A stretch of 64,000 bases of DNA from Trebonia kvetii. Lineage in GTDB: Bacteria > Actinomycetota > Actinomycetes > Streptosporangiales > Streptosporangiaceae. The notes under the pieces were generated by a model that was not told the origin of the DNA, did not search any database, and saw nothing but the letters and a program-made list of their open reading frames with translations. Positions 1 through 9,341 of this stretch are shown piece by piece. The position numbers were made by a program, and so were the translations under genes. The first letter of the stretch is position 1. Each line of letters starts with the position of its first letter. The DNA is taken from assembly GCF_007827045.1 (NCBI RefSeq), contig NZ_RPFW01000004.1:62001-126000 (forward strand), written 5' to 3'.

Positions 1-1
1 G

Positions 2-3000
2 CCCGCGCCTCCGCCATCGGCGGGAGAGCGGGATTCCGGCGACAGGGATGCGGCCGACCGGGACTCCGGTGACCGGGAGTCCGCAGGTGGCCAGGGATCC
101 GGTGGCCGGACCGAGTCCGAGCCGGGGACAAGCCGGACGAGCCGCAGGACCCGCGGTCGCGGGCGCACCACGTCCCGGGTCCGTGAGGCTGCCGCCGACG
201 ATGACCTGTTCAGCGCGGACGCCGCCGCGGCGGTGGCCGAGGCGGACGCCGGCGGCGGCGACGTCCCCGCGAGCGCGGCCGTGACCGACGACGCCGACGA
301 GCAGGCGGCTGGCCGCCGTCCTCGCCGGCGCCGCAACACCAGGACCAGGACTCGCGCTAGCGACGCCGCGGCCGATGACGACCTCGACGGCCAGGGCGGC
401 CCGGAAGGCGCCGACGCCGAGGCTGACGCCGAAGGCGATGGAGAGCTGGGCGAGGACGGCGGCGAGGCGGGCACCGCGGGCCGACGCCGCCGCCGCAAGC
501 GCCGCCGCGGTTCGGCAGACGGTGACGCGCTGTCACCGGATGACCCGCCGGACACCGTGGTGCACGTCAGGGAGGCGCACAACCCCGCCGACGACGTGCG
601 TGCCATCAGGGGCTCTACCCGCCTCGAGGCGAAGAAGCAGCGCAGGCGGGAGGGACGCGAGTCCGGCCGCAGGCGCCCGCCGGTGGTCACCGAGTCGGAG
701 TTCCTCGCCCGCCGGGAGTCGGTCGAGCGGACGATGGTCGTCAGGCAGCGCGGCGACCGCACCCAGATCGCGGTGCTCGAGGACGGCATCCTCGTTGAGC
801 ACTACGTGAACCGGACCACGCACGCCTCGTATGTCGGCAACGTGTACCTGGGCAAGGTGCAGAACGTGCTGCCGTCGATGGAGGCGGCGTTCGTCGACAT
901 CGGCAAGGGCCGCAACGCCGTGCTGTACGCCGGCGAGGTCAACTTCGACGCCAGCGGCCTCGAGGGCCAGCCCAAGCGGATCGAGGCGGCCCTCAAGCCG
1001 GGCCAGTCGGTGATCGTCCAGGTCACCAAGGACCCGGTCGGCCACAAGGGCGCGCGCCTCACGTCGCAGGTCTCGCTGCCCGGGCGTTACCTCGTCTACG
1101 TGCCAGGCGCGTCGATGACCGGCATCAGCCGCAAGCTGCCAGACACCGAGCGGACCAGGCTCAAGCAGATCCTGAAGAAGGTGACTCCGGAGAACGCCGG
1201 CGTGATCGTGCGCACCGCCGCCGAGGGCGCCGCGGAGGCCGAGCTCGACCGTGACATCACCCGGCTTGCCGCCCAGTGGGAGAGCATCGAGAAGAAGGCC
1301 AAGACGGCTTCCGCGCCCGCCCTCCTGTACGGCGAGCCCGACCTGACCATCCGCGTGGTCCGCGACGTGTTCAACGAGGACTTCAGCAGGCTGATCGTGT
1401 CCGGCGACGAGGGCTGGGAGATCATCGACGAGTACGTCAAGTACGTCGCGCCGCACCTGGCCGACCGGATCAGCCGCTGGGACCACGACGAGGACCCCGC
1501 CGACGACGTGTTCGCCGCCTACCGCATCGACGAGCAGCTCGCCAAGGCGCTCGACCGCAAGGTCTGGCTGCCGAGCGGCGGCTCCCTCGTCATCGACCGC
1601 ACCGAGGCGATGACGGTCGTCGACGTCAACACCGGGAAGTTCACCGGGCAGGGCGGCAACCTCGAGGAGACCGTCACCAGGAACAACCTGGAGGCGGCCG
1701 AGGAGCTCGTCCGCCAGCTGCGGCTGCGTGACGTCGGCGGCATCGTTGTCATCGACTTCATCGACATGGTGCTCGAGTCCAACCGCGAGCTGGTGCTGCG
1801 GCGGCTGCTCGAATGCCTGGCCAGGGACCGGACCAAGCACCAGGTCGCCGAGGTCACCTCGCTCGGCCTTGTCCAGATGACCCGCAAGCGGGTCGGCGCC
1901 GGGCTGCTGGAAGCCTTCTCGCAGCAGTGCGAGTGCTGCAACGGGCGCGGCGTCATCGTCTCGCTCGACGCACCGGCCGAGCCGGCCCACCGCGCATCGG
2001 CTGGCACCGCGCACCGGCCAGTGCCGGCGCCGCCCGCGCACGGTCCCGCCAACGGGAACGGCAAGAGCCAGGGCAACGGCTCGGGCGCGGGTTCTAGCTC
2101 CGGTTCCGGCGCCGCCAAGGGCGGCGGCTACGCCAACGGCCGCCGTGACAGCGACCGCCGTGACAGCGACCGCCGCGACAGCGGTCGGCGGGACGAGGGC
2201 CGCGGCCGGGATGCACAGCGAGAAACCGCGACGGCAACGACAGTCGACGACAGTGAGCTGACAGGCGCTGGGCTGACCAGCACTGGGCTGACCGATACCG
2301 CGCTTTCCGGTGCCACCGGCGCGTCGCTCGCGGGCACCAGCGCTACTGGCACGGAAGGCGGCCGCCGTACCCGCCGCCCCACCTCGGCAGGCACCGCCTT
2401 CGCGGCCGCGGTCCAGGTGGAGGACTCCCCGGCACCCGCCGTGGTCGTCCCCGTCGCGCCGGACCCTGCGCTCGCCGACCAGGCAACCGCAGGCGCCACC
2501 GCCCCGGTCGACGACGCCACGGACGCGGCGGCCCCGCCGGTCCGCCGCACCCGCGCCGGCTCCGCCGTCGCCCGCGTCACCGTCGTCACCGACACCACCC
2601 CGACCCCGGCTCCGGTCGAGGACGCGGCTCCGGCCCCGGTCGAGGACGCGCTGGCTCCGGCTACAAGCGAGGCCGCGGCGGTCGCCCCCGAACAGGCGGA
2701 ATCCCCGGTCCCAGCGCAGACCCCGGAGTCATTCGTGGCCCCTGAGCCCGCGGAAACCACGGAGTCGCAGACCCCTGAGCCCGCGGAGACACCCGAGGCC
2801 GCGGTCGAGTCCGCCGACGCGGCCGACGCGCTGGCCCTGGCGGAGCCCAGCGCCGAGGCAATCGACGCCGAGGCAACCGTCGCCGGCCAGGCAGCATCGG
2901 CCGAGGCCGACGTCGCGGCTCCGGCCGAGGCAGCGCCTGAGGTGCCCCTCGACGAGGCAGCGGCCCCGGCCTGGACCGGCGGCGCGGAGGCCTTCGCGGC

Positions 3001-3313
3001 CGACGTGCCCGCACACGACGCGTTCGCGGCCGAGGCGGCACCGGCCGAGGAGGCACCGGCCGAGGCGGCGCCCGGAGGGGTCGACGAGGCTGCGGCCGAG
3101 CCTGCCGCTGAGGTCGCGCCCGAGCCCGTCACCGCGTGGTCGGCCGAGCCGGCCATCGTCTCGCCAAGCCTCTTCGAGGCGACGCCAGGCGACTCCGCCG
3201 TCACGCCTGCCGAGTCCGGCGCGACCCCGGCAGAAACGGATTCCGCCCAGGACGGCGCCGCGAGCACGGACGACGCCACGGCGGAAGGCGACGAGCCCCC
3301 GGTCTGGTCCTAG
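2..3313 (+). CDS. rne: Ribonuclease E/G family endoribonuclease (5' end outside window)
   Basis: Endoribonuclease for mRNA turnover and rRNA/tRNA processing. The frame is open from base 2, so the true start lies upstream; the first in-frame GTG (about 233) sits inside the acidic/Arg-rich N-terminal tail. The order seen is: a long charged low-complexity N-terminus; an S1-type RNA-binding region at about 730-950 (key residues NVYLGKVQNVLPSMEAAFVD); the DNase I-like catalytic part with VDVNTGKFTG (about 1618-1647) and VVIDFIDM (about 1747-1770), supplying the two metal-binding aspartates; the Zn-link CECCNGRG (about 1927-1950); then an Ala/Pro/Glu-rich tail of about 430 residues. The tail is probably disordered. 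It is followed by a strong terminator, which separates it from rplU. Confidence 0.95.
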   Translation, partial: PAPPPSAGERDSGDRDAADRDSGDRESAGGQGSGGRTESEPGTSRTSRRTRGRGRTTSRVREAAADDDLFSADAAAAVAEADAGGGDVPASAAVTDDADEQAAGRRPRRRRNTRTRTRASDAAADDDLDGQGGPEGADAEADAEGDGELGEDGGEAGTAGRRRRRKRRRGSADGDALSPDDPPDTVVHVREAHNPADDVRAIRGSTRLEAKKQRRREGRESGRRRPPVVTESEFLARRESVERTMVVRQRGDRTQIAVLEDGILVEHYVNRTTHASYVGNVYLGKVQNVLPSMEAAFVDIGKGRNAVLYAGEVNFDASGLEGQPKRIEAALKPGQSVIVQVTKDPVGHKGARLTSQVSLPGRYLVYVPGASMTGISRKLPDTERTRLKQILKKVTPENAGVIVRTAAEGAAEAELDRDITRLAAQWESIEKKAKTASAPALLYGEPDLTIRVVRDVFNEDFSRLIVSGDEGWEIIDEYVKYVAPHLADRISRWDHDEDPADDVFAAYRIDEQLAKALDRKVWLPSGGSLVIDRTEAMTVVDVNTGKFTGQGGNLEETVTRNNLEAAEELVRQLRLRDVGGIVVIDFIDMVLESNRELVLRRLLECLARDRTKHQVAEVTSLGLVQMTRKRVGAGLLEAFSQQCECCNGRGVIVSLDAPAEPAHRASAGTAHRPVPAPPAHGPANGNGKSQGNGSGAGSSSGSGAAKGGGYANGRRDSDRRDSDRRDSGRRDEGRGRDAQRETATATTVDDSELTGAGLTSTGLTDTALSGATGASLAGTSATGTEGGRRTRRPTSAGTAFAAAVQVEDSPAPAVVVPVAPDPALADQATAGATAPVDDATDAAAPPVRRTRAGSAVARVTVVTDTTPTPAPVEDAAPAPVEDALAPATSEAAAVAPEQAESPVPAQTPESFVAPEPAETTESQTPEPAETPEAAVESADAADALALAEPSAEAIDAEATVAGQAASAEADVAAPAEAAPEVPLDEAAAPAWTGGAEAFAADVPAHDAFAAEAAPAEEAPAEAAPGGVDEAAAEPAAEVAPEPVTAWSAEPAIVSPSLFEATPGDSAVTPAESGATPAETDSAQDGAASTDDATAEGDEPPVWS

Positions 3314-3333
3314 CGCACAAGATCGTTTAGGCC

Positions 3334-3384
3334 ATGCCCTTGTCATTACCGGGACCATTACCCCGGTGATGACAAGGGCATTTT
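3334..3384 (+). terminator. Rho-independent terminator after rne
   Basis: A 20-base stem (3334-3353 with 3362-3381, one G-U position) closes an 8-base loop and is followed by TTTT. It is placed 20 bases after the rne stop codon and insulates rne from rplU-rpmA. Confidence 0.88.
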
Positions 3385-3662
3385 CGGAATGATCTTCGCG
3401 GGGACGGCGAAGCCGGCTCTTGAGCACTAACAGCCGGAGGACCCGGCGATCACGGCTGCCAGACCTGGTATGCTTGGCGAAGCAAATAGTGCGATGACAC
3501 GTCGGCCCGCCAGCTCATAGCCCGGGCTCTTGTGCCGTGCATCGCGATCATGCGCGTAAGATGGCATGTCAGTTCATGGCGAGCCCGCAAACGGCAAGAA
3601 GGCCAGCGAGAATGCTGGCTAAAGACCGGCGGAGCACGCATACAGGGAGAGGCAGTTCTCGG
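3385..3662 (+). promoter_or_regulatory. rplU-rpmA-obgE upstream region with candidate promoters
   Basis: This gap has no gene, and because a terminator precedes it, it must hold the ribosomal protein promoter. Two candidates are visible: an extended -10 TGG-TATGCT at 3466-3474, and a TAAGAT at 3557-3562 whose only -35-like partner (TTGTGC, 3530-3535) is 21 bases away. A clear Shine-Dalgarno AGGGAGAGG at 3644-3652 lies 10 bases before the rplU GTG. The TSS cannot be chosen from sequence alone. Confidence 0.35.
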
Positions 3663-3977
3663 GTGTACGCGATTGTGCGCTGCGGTGGCAGGCAAGAGAA
3701 GGTCGCCCTCGATGACGTGCTCACCGTCGACAAGCTTGCGGACGAGGAGGCCGGGTCGAGCGTTACGTTCCCCGCCCTGCTCGTGGTGGACGACGGCACG
3801 GTCATCAGCGACCCGGAGGAGCTTAGTGCTTACCAGGTCACTGGCGAGGTGGTCGGCCCGGCCAAGGGGCCGAAGATCAACATGATCCACTACCGGAACA
3901 AGACGGGCTACAAGCGCCGTCAGGGACACCGGCAGCAGTACACCCAGGTCCGGATCACCGGCATCGAGAAGGCCTGA
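3663..3977 (+). CDS. rplU: 50S ribosomal protein L21
   Basis: Large-subunit protein that binds 23S rRNA. The GTG at 3663 is chosen because it gives the usual L21 start (VYAIVRCGGRQEKV), a product of 104 residues (family about 100-105) and a good ribosome-binding site 10 bases upstream. An in-frame ATG at 3537 would add 42 residues with no L21 character. Conserved GGRQ is at residues 8-11 and the basic segment YRNKTGYKRRQGHRQ at about 77-91. It is first in the rplU-rpmA-obgE-proB series. Confidence 0.96.
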   Translation: MYAIVRCGGRQEKVALDDVLTVDKLADEEAGSSVTFPALLVVDDGTVISDPEELSAYQVTGEVVGPAKGPKINMIHYRNKTGYKRRQGHRQQYTQVRITGIEKA

Positions 3978-4011
3978 CAAGGACCCGAGAAGGCATAAGG
4001 ACTGACACGAC

Positions 4012-4281
4012 ATGGCACACAAGAAGGGCGCGTCCTCCAGCCGTAACGGCCGGGACTCGAACGCGCAGCGGCTTGGCGTCAAGCGCTTCGGCGGTCAGCG
4101 CGTGAACGCCGGCGAGATCATCGTCCGGCAGCGCGGCACCCACTTCCACCCCGGTCTCGGCGTCGGCCGTGGCGACGACGACACTCTGTTCGCGCTTGTC
4201 GCGGGCAAGGTCGAGTTCGCGCGGTTCCGCGGTCGCCGTGCCGTGAACATTGTTCCAGAGCCGGAGAAGGTCTCGGCCTGA
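4012..4281 (+). CDS. rpmA: 50S ribosomal protein L27
   Basis: Large-subunit protein whose N-terminus reaches the peptidyl-transferase centre. The product is 89 residues and begins [16 protein letters not shown], the classical L27 start without the cleavable extension found in some Firmicutes. The conserved GVKRFGGQ and [13 protein letters not shown] follow. It starts 34 bases after rplU and is surely cotranscribed with it. Confidence 0.97.
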   Translation: MAHKKGASSSRNGRDSNAQRLGVKRFGGQRVNAGEIIVRQRGTHFHPGLGVGRGDDDTLFALVAGKVEFARFRGRRAVNIVPEPEKVSA

Positions 4282-4361
4282 GCCGCATAGCGGCGAACGC
4301 GACAAACGTTTATGGCGGGCCGGGTAACCGGCCCGCCATTCGCATGTAAGGGGATCGAATC

Positions 4362-5747
4362 ATGGCGGAGTTCGCCGATCACGCTGAGCTGCGTGTGCAG
4401 GCAGGCCACGGCGGCAACGGCTGCGCCTCGGTCCACAGGGAGAAGTTCAAACCGCTTGGCGGCCCGGACGGCGGCAACGGCGGCCGCGGCGGCAGCGTGA
4501 TACTCGAGGTCGACGCCTCCACCTCCACGCTGCTCGACTTCCACCGTCGCCCCGTCCGCAAGGCGGCCAACGGCGTCCAGGGCGAGGGCTCGAACCGCAA
4601 CGGCGCCGCGGGCGACGACCAGGTCGTGAAGGTGCCGAGCGGCACCGTCGTCCTCGACAAGGCCGGCAACGTGCTCGCCGACCTGGTCGGCACCGGCACC
4701 CAGTTCGTCGCCGCCGCGGGCGGTCGCGGCGGGCTCGGCAACGCGGCGCTGGCCTCGCAGAGGCGCAAGGCGCCTGGATTCGCGCTCAAGGGCGAGCCGG
4801 GGGAGACGCGCGAGCTCACCCTCGAGCTCAAGACCGTCGCGGACATCGGCCTGATCGGCTTCCCGAGCGCGGGCAAGTCCTCCCTGATCGCCGCCATGTC
4901 CGCGGCGCGGCCCAAGATCGCCGACTACCCGTTCACCACCCTCATCCCGAACCTGGGCGTCGCCGAGGCGGGCGACGTGCAGTTCGTCGTCGCCGACGTG
5001 CCTGGCCTGATTCCCGGCGCGAGCGAGGGCAGGGGCCTCGGCCACGACTTCCTCCGCCATGTCGAGCGCTGCTCCGCTCTCGTGCACGTCCTCGACTGCG
5101 CCACGCATGAGCCGGGCCGCGACCCGATCTCCGACCTGGACACGATCGAGGCCGAGCTCGCCGCCTACGAGGACATGAACGGTCCGGGCCTGACGGGTAC
5201 CCGCCTAACGGACCGGCCACGGCTCGTGGTGCTCAACAAGATCGACGTCCCCGAGGCCCGTGACCTCGCCGACTTGGTCAAGCCCGAGCTGGAAGCCCGC
5301 GGACTCAACGTCTTCGAGATCTCCGCCGCGACGCACGAGGGCCTGCGCGAGCTGGGCTTCGCGATGGCGGAACTGGTGGCAAGCGCACGCGAGAACGCAC
5401 CGGAGCCGGAGCCCGTCCGTGTCGTGATCAAGCCCGCGCCGGTCAAGGACGCCGGCTTCGAGATCGTCCGCACCGGTGACGGCGCCTACCTGATCCGCGG
5501 CGAGAAGACGACCCGCTGGGTCAACCAGACCGACTTCACCAACGACGAGGCGGTCGGCTACCTCGCCGACCGGCTGGCCAGGCTCGGCGTCGAGGAGGCC
5601 CTGGCCAAGGCGGGCGCAGAGCAGGGAGACACGGTCCTGATCGGCGACGAAACCGACGCGGTCGTCTTCGACTGGAATCCGGAACTTCAGGCTGGCGGCG
5701 GTCACGTGCCCGGCCCGCGCGGCTCGGATCGACGTCTGGAAAGATGA
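4362..5747 (+). CDS. obgE: Obg/CgtA family ribosome-assembly GTPase
   Basis: Essential GTPase linked to 50S assembly and stress signalling. The Gly-rich Obg domain (about residues 1-160) precedes a G domain with G1 GFPSAGKSS (166-174), G3 DVPGLI (from 212), G4 NKID (from 292) and G5 SAAT. A C-terminal OCT domain (about 360-440) follows, and then a short unconserved tail. The total of 461 residues is usual for actinobacterial Obg. The start ATG follows AAGGGG by 8 bases. proB begins 4 bases after its stop, so the two are coupled. Confidence 0.97.
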   Translation: MAEFADHAELRVQAGHGGNGCASVHREKFKPLGGPDGGNGGRGGSVILEVDASTSTLLDFHRRPVRKAANGVQGEGSNRNGAAGDDQVVKVPSGTVVLDKAGNVLADLVGTGTQFVAAAGGRGGLGNAALASQRRKAPGFALKGEPGETRELTLELKTVADIGLIGFPSAGKSSLIAAMSAARPKIADYPFTTLIPNLGVAEAGDVQFVVADVPGLIPGASEGRGLGHDFLRHVERCSALVHVLDCATHEPGRDPISDLDTIEAELAAYEDMNGPGLTGTRLTDRPRLVVLNKIDVPEARDLADLVKPELEARGLNVFEISAATHEGLRELGFAMAELVASARENAPEPEPVRVVIKPAPVKDAGFEIVRTGDGAYLIRGEKTTRWVNQTDFTNDEAVGYLADRLARLGVEEALAKAGAEQGDTVLIGDETDAVVFDWNPELQAGGGHVPGPRGSDRRLER

Positions 5748-5751
5748 GTCC

Positions 5752-6903
5752 GTGCCGGACGCTGCCCCCGCGGATGCTGTTCCCGACGATCCTGGCCGCC
5801 CCGACATCGCAGGATCGCCACGGACCGTCGTCAAGATCGGCTCCTCGTCGCTGACCACGAAGACCGGGTCGATCGACGAGAGCCGCATCGAGGACCTGGT
5901 CGCGACGATCGCCAACCGGGTCAAGGACGGTCACCAGGTTCTGCTGGTCTCGTCCGGCGCGATCGCGACAGGGATGGCGCCCCTCGGCCTGCTGAAGCGG
6001 CCACAGGACCTGGCGACACAGCAGGCGGCGGCGAGCGTCGGCCAGGGCCTGCTCATCGCCCGCTACACGCACGCCTTCGCCAGGCACCGGCTCGGTGTCG
6101 GCCAGGTGCTGCTGACCGCGGACGACCTGATGCGCCGCGCCCACTACCGCAACGCGCAGCGCACCCTGGACCGGTTGCTCGAGCTCGGCATCGTCCCGAT
6201 CATCAATGAGAACGACACGGTGGCGACCGACGAGATCCGGTTCGGCGATAACGACCGGCTCGCCGCGCTCGTCGCCCACGTCTGCCGGGCCAGCGCGCTT
6301 ATCCTGCTCTCCGACGTGGATGGCCTGTACGACGGCGACCCGCGCAAGGGCGGCGCCCGCAAGATCGAAAGCGTCAGCGGACCAAAAGACCTGGAGAACG
6401 TCAGGGCGGGCAAGACAGGCGCCAGCGGCGTGGGCCGCGGCGGCATGTCCACCAAGGTCGACTCGGCGCTGATCGCCACCGCGGCCGGCATCCCCACCGT
6501 CGTCACCAGCGCGCCGCACGCGGCCGCAGCCCTGGCCGGTGAGCAGACGGGCACCTACTTCGCCCCAACCGGCCAGCGCCCGAGCACCAGGCTCCTCTGG
6601 CTCGCGCACGCCGCCGTCGCGCAAGGAAGTCTCAAACTGGACGACGGCGCCGTAGAGGCGATCACCGTCCGCCGCGCCTCCCTCCTCCCGGCAGGCATCA
6701 CCGCCGCCGCCGGCTCCTTCGAGGCAGGCGACCCGGTAGACCTAACGGACGAGTCAGGCAAGCCCGTGGCAAGGGGCCTGGTCAACTACGATGCGACCGA
6801 GCTCCCCGCCATCATGGGCCGCTCCACTCGCTGGCTGGCAAGCAAGCTAGGCCCAGAATACGAGCGCGAGGTCATCCACCGCGACGACCTGGTAATCCTC
6901 TGA
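5752..6903 (+). CDS. proB: Glutamate 5-kinase
   Basis: Phosphorylates glutamate to gamma-glutamyl phosphate, the first step of proline synthesis. It starts with GTG four bases after obgE. The first 25 or so residues are a variable Pro/Asp-rich leader; the amino acid kinase domain follows (TVVKIGSSSLT, LVSSGAIATGM, INENDTVATDEIRFGDND, GRGGMSTKVDSA). A C-terminal PUA domain (about 285-383) completes it. proA, which commonly follows proB in relatives, is not next to it here: the next gene is a peptidase on the other strand. Confidence 0.96.
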   Translation: MPDAAPADAVPDDPGRPDIAGSPRTVVKIGSSSLTTKTGSIDESRIEDLVATIANRVKDGHQVLLVSSGAIATGMAPLGLLKRPQDLATQQAAASVGQGLLIARYTHAFARHRLGVGQVLLTADDLMRRAHYRNAQRTLDRLLELGIVPIINENDTVATDEIRFGDNDRLAALVAHVCRASALILLSDVDGLYDGDPRKGGARKIESVSGPKDLENVRAGKTGASGVGRGGMSTKVDSALIATAAGIPTVVTSAPHAAAALAGEQTGTYFAPTGQRPSTRLLWLAHAAVAQGSLKLDDGAVEAITVRRASLLPAGITAAAGSFEAGDPVDLTDESGKPVARGLVNYDATELPAIMGRSTRWLASKLGPEYEREVIHRDDLVIL

Positions 6904-6909
6904 AAAGGA

Positions 6910-6979
6910 GAACGGGGCCGGGGAGATCCCCTCGCGGCCTCCCGCAGGAGTGCCGCGAGGAATCTTCCCAGCCCCGTTC
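6910..6979. terminator. Bidirectional terminator hairpin between proB and M48 gene
   Basis: A long imperfect inverted repeat: GAACGGGGC (6910-6918) pairs with GCCCCGTTC (6971-6979), and CCTCGCGGC pairs with GCCGCGAGG nearer the centre. It lies between the ends of two converging genes. Confidence 0.7.
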
Positions 6980-7006
6980 AACGACCCTCTGGGGTCAAGA
7001 AGGGTG

Positions 7007-8068
7007 CTAGTTGTTGTCGTTGTCGTTCGACGACCCCGACCCCGACCCGGACCCAGACCCGCGGTTACCGCCAAGCCGGTCGAACAGCCCGGAAGCCGCC
7101 CGCGCCCCGGTCTCGGCAACCCCGCGGACGATTCCGGCCAGCGGGTCCTCGGACCGGTTCCACGACTCGCGGTAGGAGTTGGCCGCGTTCTTCATCTCTT
7201 CTGTGACCGAGGCGTCCCTGTCGGTCTCCCGCCGCGGGTAGTCCCCGGCCAGGATCGACTCGTAAGAACCGTCGGTCGCCCACCGGTCGAGCTCGGCGAA
7301 CCGCACCACGGCGAACGGGTGCGTGTTCCCCTGTAGCTGCAGCAGCTTCAGGATCGAGTCGCGCAGGTCGGGCACCGCGTCGTACTCGTGCGCCTGCTCG
7401 CGGAACGCGTCGGGGTTGAGCTCGGACAGGTAGGGCCCGCCCGCCAGCTTCATCAGCGCCCGCCGCGCGGCGTCCACGTCCTGGCCGGCCAGCAGCCCGG
7501 CCCGGTCACAGGACAGCTCGGACTTGCGGAACCACTCCTCGAGGCCCCAGATGATGGCCCGCAGCCCGAGGTAGCCGAGCGGCATCCAGGCGATCCTCGC
7601 GGCGAGCTGGATGAGGATGAGCATCATCGTCCGGTACACCGCGTGCCCGGACAGGATGTGCCCGAGCTCGTGGCCGATGACCCAGCGCAGCTCCTCCTCG
7701 TCGTGCAGGTTGACCAGGCCCGTGGTCACCACGACGAACGGCCTGTCGCGCCCGATCGCCATCGCGTTGACGATCGGCGACTGCATGACATAGCACTCGG
7801 GAACCTCGGGGAGGTCAAGGATGTAGGCGCCGTCCCGCACGAGTGCGTGGATGTGCGGGAACTGGCGCTCGGAGACCTTGACAGCGCCGGCCAGGAAGGT
7901 CAGCCGCAAGGCACGTTCGTTGATGAGGCCGAAGAGCTTGCTCAGCAGCACGTCGAAGCCGCTCAGCTTGCGCAGCGCGACTAGCGCGGAGCGGTCTGCC
8001 GGGTGCTCGTAGGCGCGGGACGAAATGCCCGTGAGCCGGACTCTGGCACGATCTGGCACTGAAGTCAT
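7007..8068 (-). CDS. M48 family zinc metalloprotease
   Basis: Membrane-linked peptidase of the HtpX/Ste24 type. The zinc motif HELGH is at residues 133-137, and the third ligand is probably the Glu of KSELSCDRAG (about 184). A hydrophobic stretch at about 146-176 (MMLILIQLAARIAWMPLGYL) can anchor it in the membrane. The C-terminus ends in a Gly-Ser repeat and an Asp/Asn-rich tail. It faces proB and is divergent from nadD. The substrate is unknown; the family includes both housekeeping and quality-control proteases. Confidence 0.9.
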   Translation of the reverse strand: MTSVPDRARVRLTGISSRAYEHPADRSALVALRKLSGFDVLLSKLFGLINERALRLTFLAGAVKVSERQFPHIHALVRDGAYILDLPEVPECYVMQSPIVNAMAIGRDRPFVVVTTGLVNLHDEEELRWVIGHELGHILSGHAVYRTMMLILIQLAARIAWMPLGYLGLRAIIWGLEEWFRKSELSCDRAGLLAGQDVDAARRALMKLAGGPYLSELNPDAFREQAHEYDAVPDLRDSILKLLQLQGNTHPFAVVRFAELDRWATDGSYESILAGDYPRRETDRDASVTEEMKNAANSYRESWNRSEDPLAGIVRGVAETGARAASGLFDRLGGNRGSGSGSGSGSSNDNDNN

Positions 8069-8199
8069 ATCTCGAATGGTAGACCCACCCGCGACCAGAA
8101 CGCATCGCCCGCAGGGCGTAACCCGCAGGGATTACCAGGAACGTTTTCCGGCTGGCCGGCCCGATACCATCTCGGTACGGTGCACAAAGGAGATAGCAG

Positions 8200-8823
8200 T
8201 TGATCAACGGGCGCAGGCGGGTCGGAGTGATGGGCGGTACGTTCGACCCTGTCCACCACGGTCACCTGGTGGCCGGCAGCGAGGTCGCGCACATCTTCGC
8301 GCTCGACGAGGTCATCTTCGTGCCGACCGGCGAGCCGTACCAGAAGTCCGGCAGGGATATCTCGAGCGCCGAGGACCGCTACCTGATGACGGTGATCGCC
8401 ACCGCGTCCAACCCGCGATTCTCCGTCAGCCGCGTCGACATCGACCGCCCGGGTCCCACCTACACCATCGACACCCTGCGCGACCTGGCGGACGCGAACG
8501 GTCCCGGCACCGACCTATACTTCATCACCGGGGCGGACGCGCTGGCGAACATCCTGACATGGCACGACGTCGACGCGCTCTTCGGACTCGCGCACTTCAT
8601 CGGCTGTACGCGTCCGGGCCACCGGCTGACCGGCCAGGGCCTGCCCGACGGCAAGGTGTCCCTGGTGGAGATCCCCGCCCTCGCGATTTCGAGCAGCGAA
8701 TGCCGCCACCGGGTCGCGGCGGGCGAACCCGTCTGGTACCTGGTCCCGGATGGCGTCGTGCAGTACATCGCCAAGCGCGGCCTGTACCAGCGGGCAGGTC
8801 AGAACAACAAAAATCATGAATAG
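8200..8823 (+). CDS. nadD: Nicotinate-nucleotide adenylyltransferase
   Basis: Transfers AMP to nicotinate mononucleotide in NAD synthesis. The nucleotidyltransferase motif [11 protein letters not shown] is at residues 12-22 and the ISSSECRHR motif sits in the C-terminal third; 207 residues is normal. A TTG start at 8200 is chosen because AAAGGAG lies 7 bases upstream. The order nadD, rsfS, histidine phosphatase matches Mycobacterium and other actinobacteria. Confidence 0.95.
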   Translation: MINGRRRVGVMGGTFDPVHHGHLVAGSEVAHIFALDEVIFVPTGEPYQKSGRDISSAEDRYLMTVIATASNPRFSVSRVDIDRPGPTYTIDTLRDLADANGPGTDLYFITGADALANILTWHDVDALFGLAHFIGCTRPGHRLTGQGLPDGKVSLVEIPALAISSSECRHRVAAGEPVWYLVPDGVVQYIAKRGLYQRAGQNNKNHE

Positions 8824-8949
8824 TCCGAACGGAATCGGCTGACTCTGGTCCCCAACACCAGGAACCGGCCACTCACGCAGCGCCACCGGTTGCGCCGCCA
8901 TGAGATCCTAGGGACAAGTAACCCCGACCGAGGAGGCCGAGTCAGCCAC

Positions 8950-9339
8950 GTGACTGCCACCGCAAGGGCCATCGAGCTCACCGAAATCGCCGCGCTCGCC
9001 GCGGCGGAGAAGCTGGCCAACGACATCGTTGCCTACGATGTCAGCGACCAGCTAGCGATCACCGACGCATTCCTGCTCTGCTCAGGCGCCAACGACAGGC
9101 AGGTCCGCTCGATCATCGACGAGGTGGAGCTGAGGCTCAAGCAGGCAGGGGCCACCCTGGTTCGCCGTGAGGGCGAGCAGGAGGGCCGCTGGGTGCTGCT
9201 TGACTACAACGATGTCGTGGTCCACGTCCAGAACAAGGAGGAGCGCATCTTCTACGCCCTCGAGCGCATCTGGAAGGACTGCCCGCGGATCGAGCTGCCC
9301 GATGTGGCGCTCATCGGCAACCCGGGCGCGGGGGAGTAA
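8950..9339 (+). CDS. rsfS: Ribosome silencing factor RsfS
   Basis: Binds L14 and blocks 30S-50S joining during starvation. The core of the family is seen (KLANDIVAYDVSDQLAITDAFLLCSG, then EGRWVLLDYNDVVVHV). GTG 8950 is preferred over an ATG at 8890, because AGGAGG at 8931-8936 lies upstream of it and the added residues are not conserved; the 13-base spacing is slightly long. The product is 129 residues. Confidence 0.93.
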   Translation: MTATARAIELTEIAALAAAEKLANDIVAYDVSDQLAITDAFLLCSGANDRQVRSIIDEVELRLKQAGATLVRREGEQEGRWVLLDYNDVVVHVQNKEERIFYALERIWKDCPRIELPDVALIGNPGAGE

Positions 9340-9341
9340 CG

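Noticed and set aside
48-284. Small plus-strand frame at the left edge.
   Set aside because: It overlaps the RNase E frame, which is open from base 2, and its Arg/Pro-rich product is typical of a frame shadow.
533-3279. Long open frames on the minus strand opposite the RNase E gene (533-2041 and 2128-3279).
   Set aside because: They arise from the G/C-rich third positions of the real gene; their products are low-complexity and show no domain, and RNase E motifs are clear on the plus strand.
3537-3662. N-terminal extension of L21 from an ATG at 3537.
   Set aside because: The 42 extra residues have no L21 character, and a strong ribosome-binding site precedes GTG 3663.
8107-8140. Repeated CCCGCAGGG in the gap before nadD.
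   Set aside because: Two 9-base copies in GC-rich DNA are not convincing as an operator, and no symmetry or conservation can be shown.
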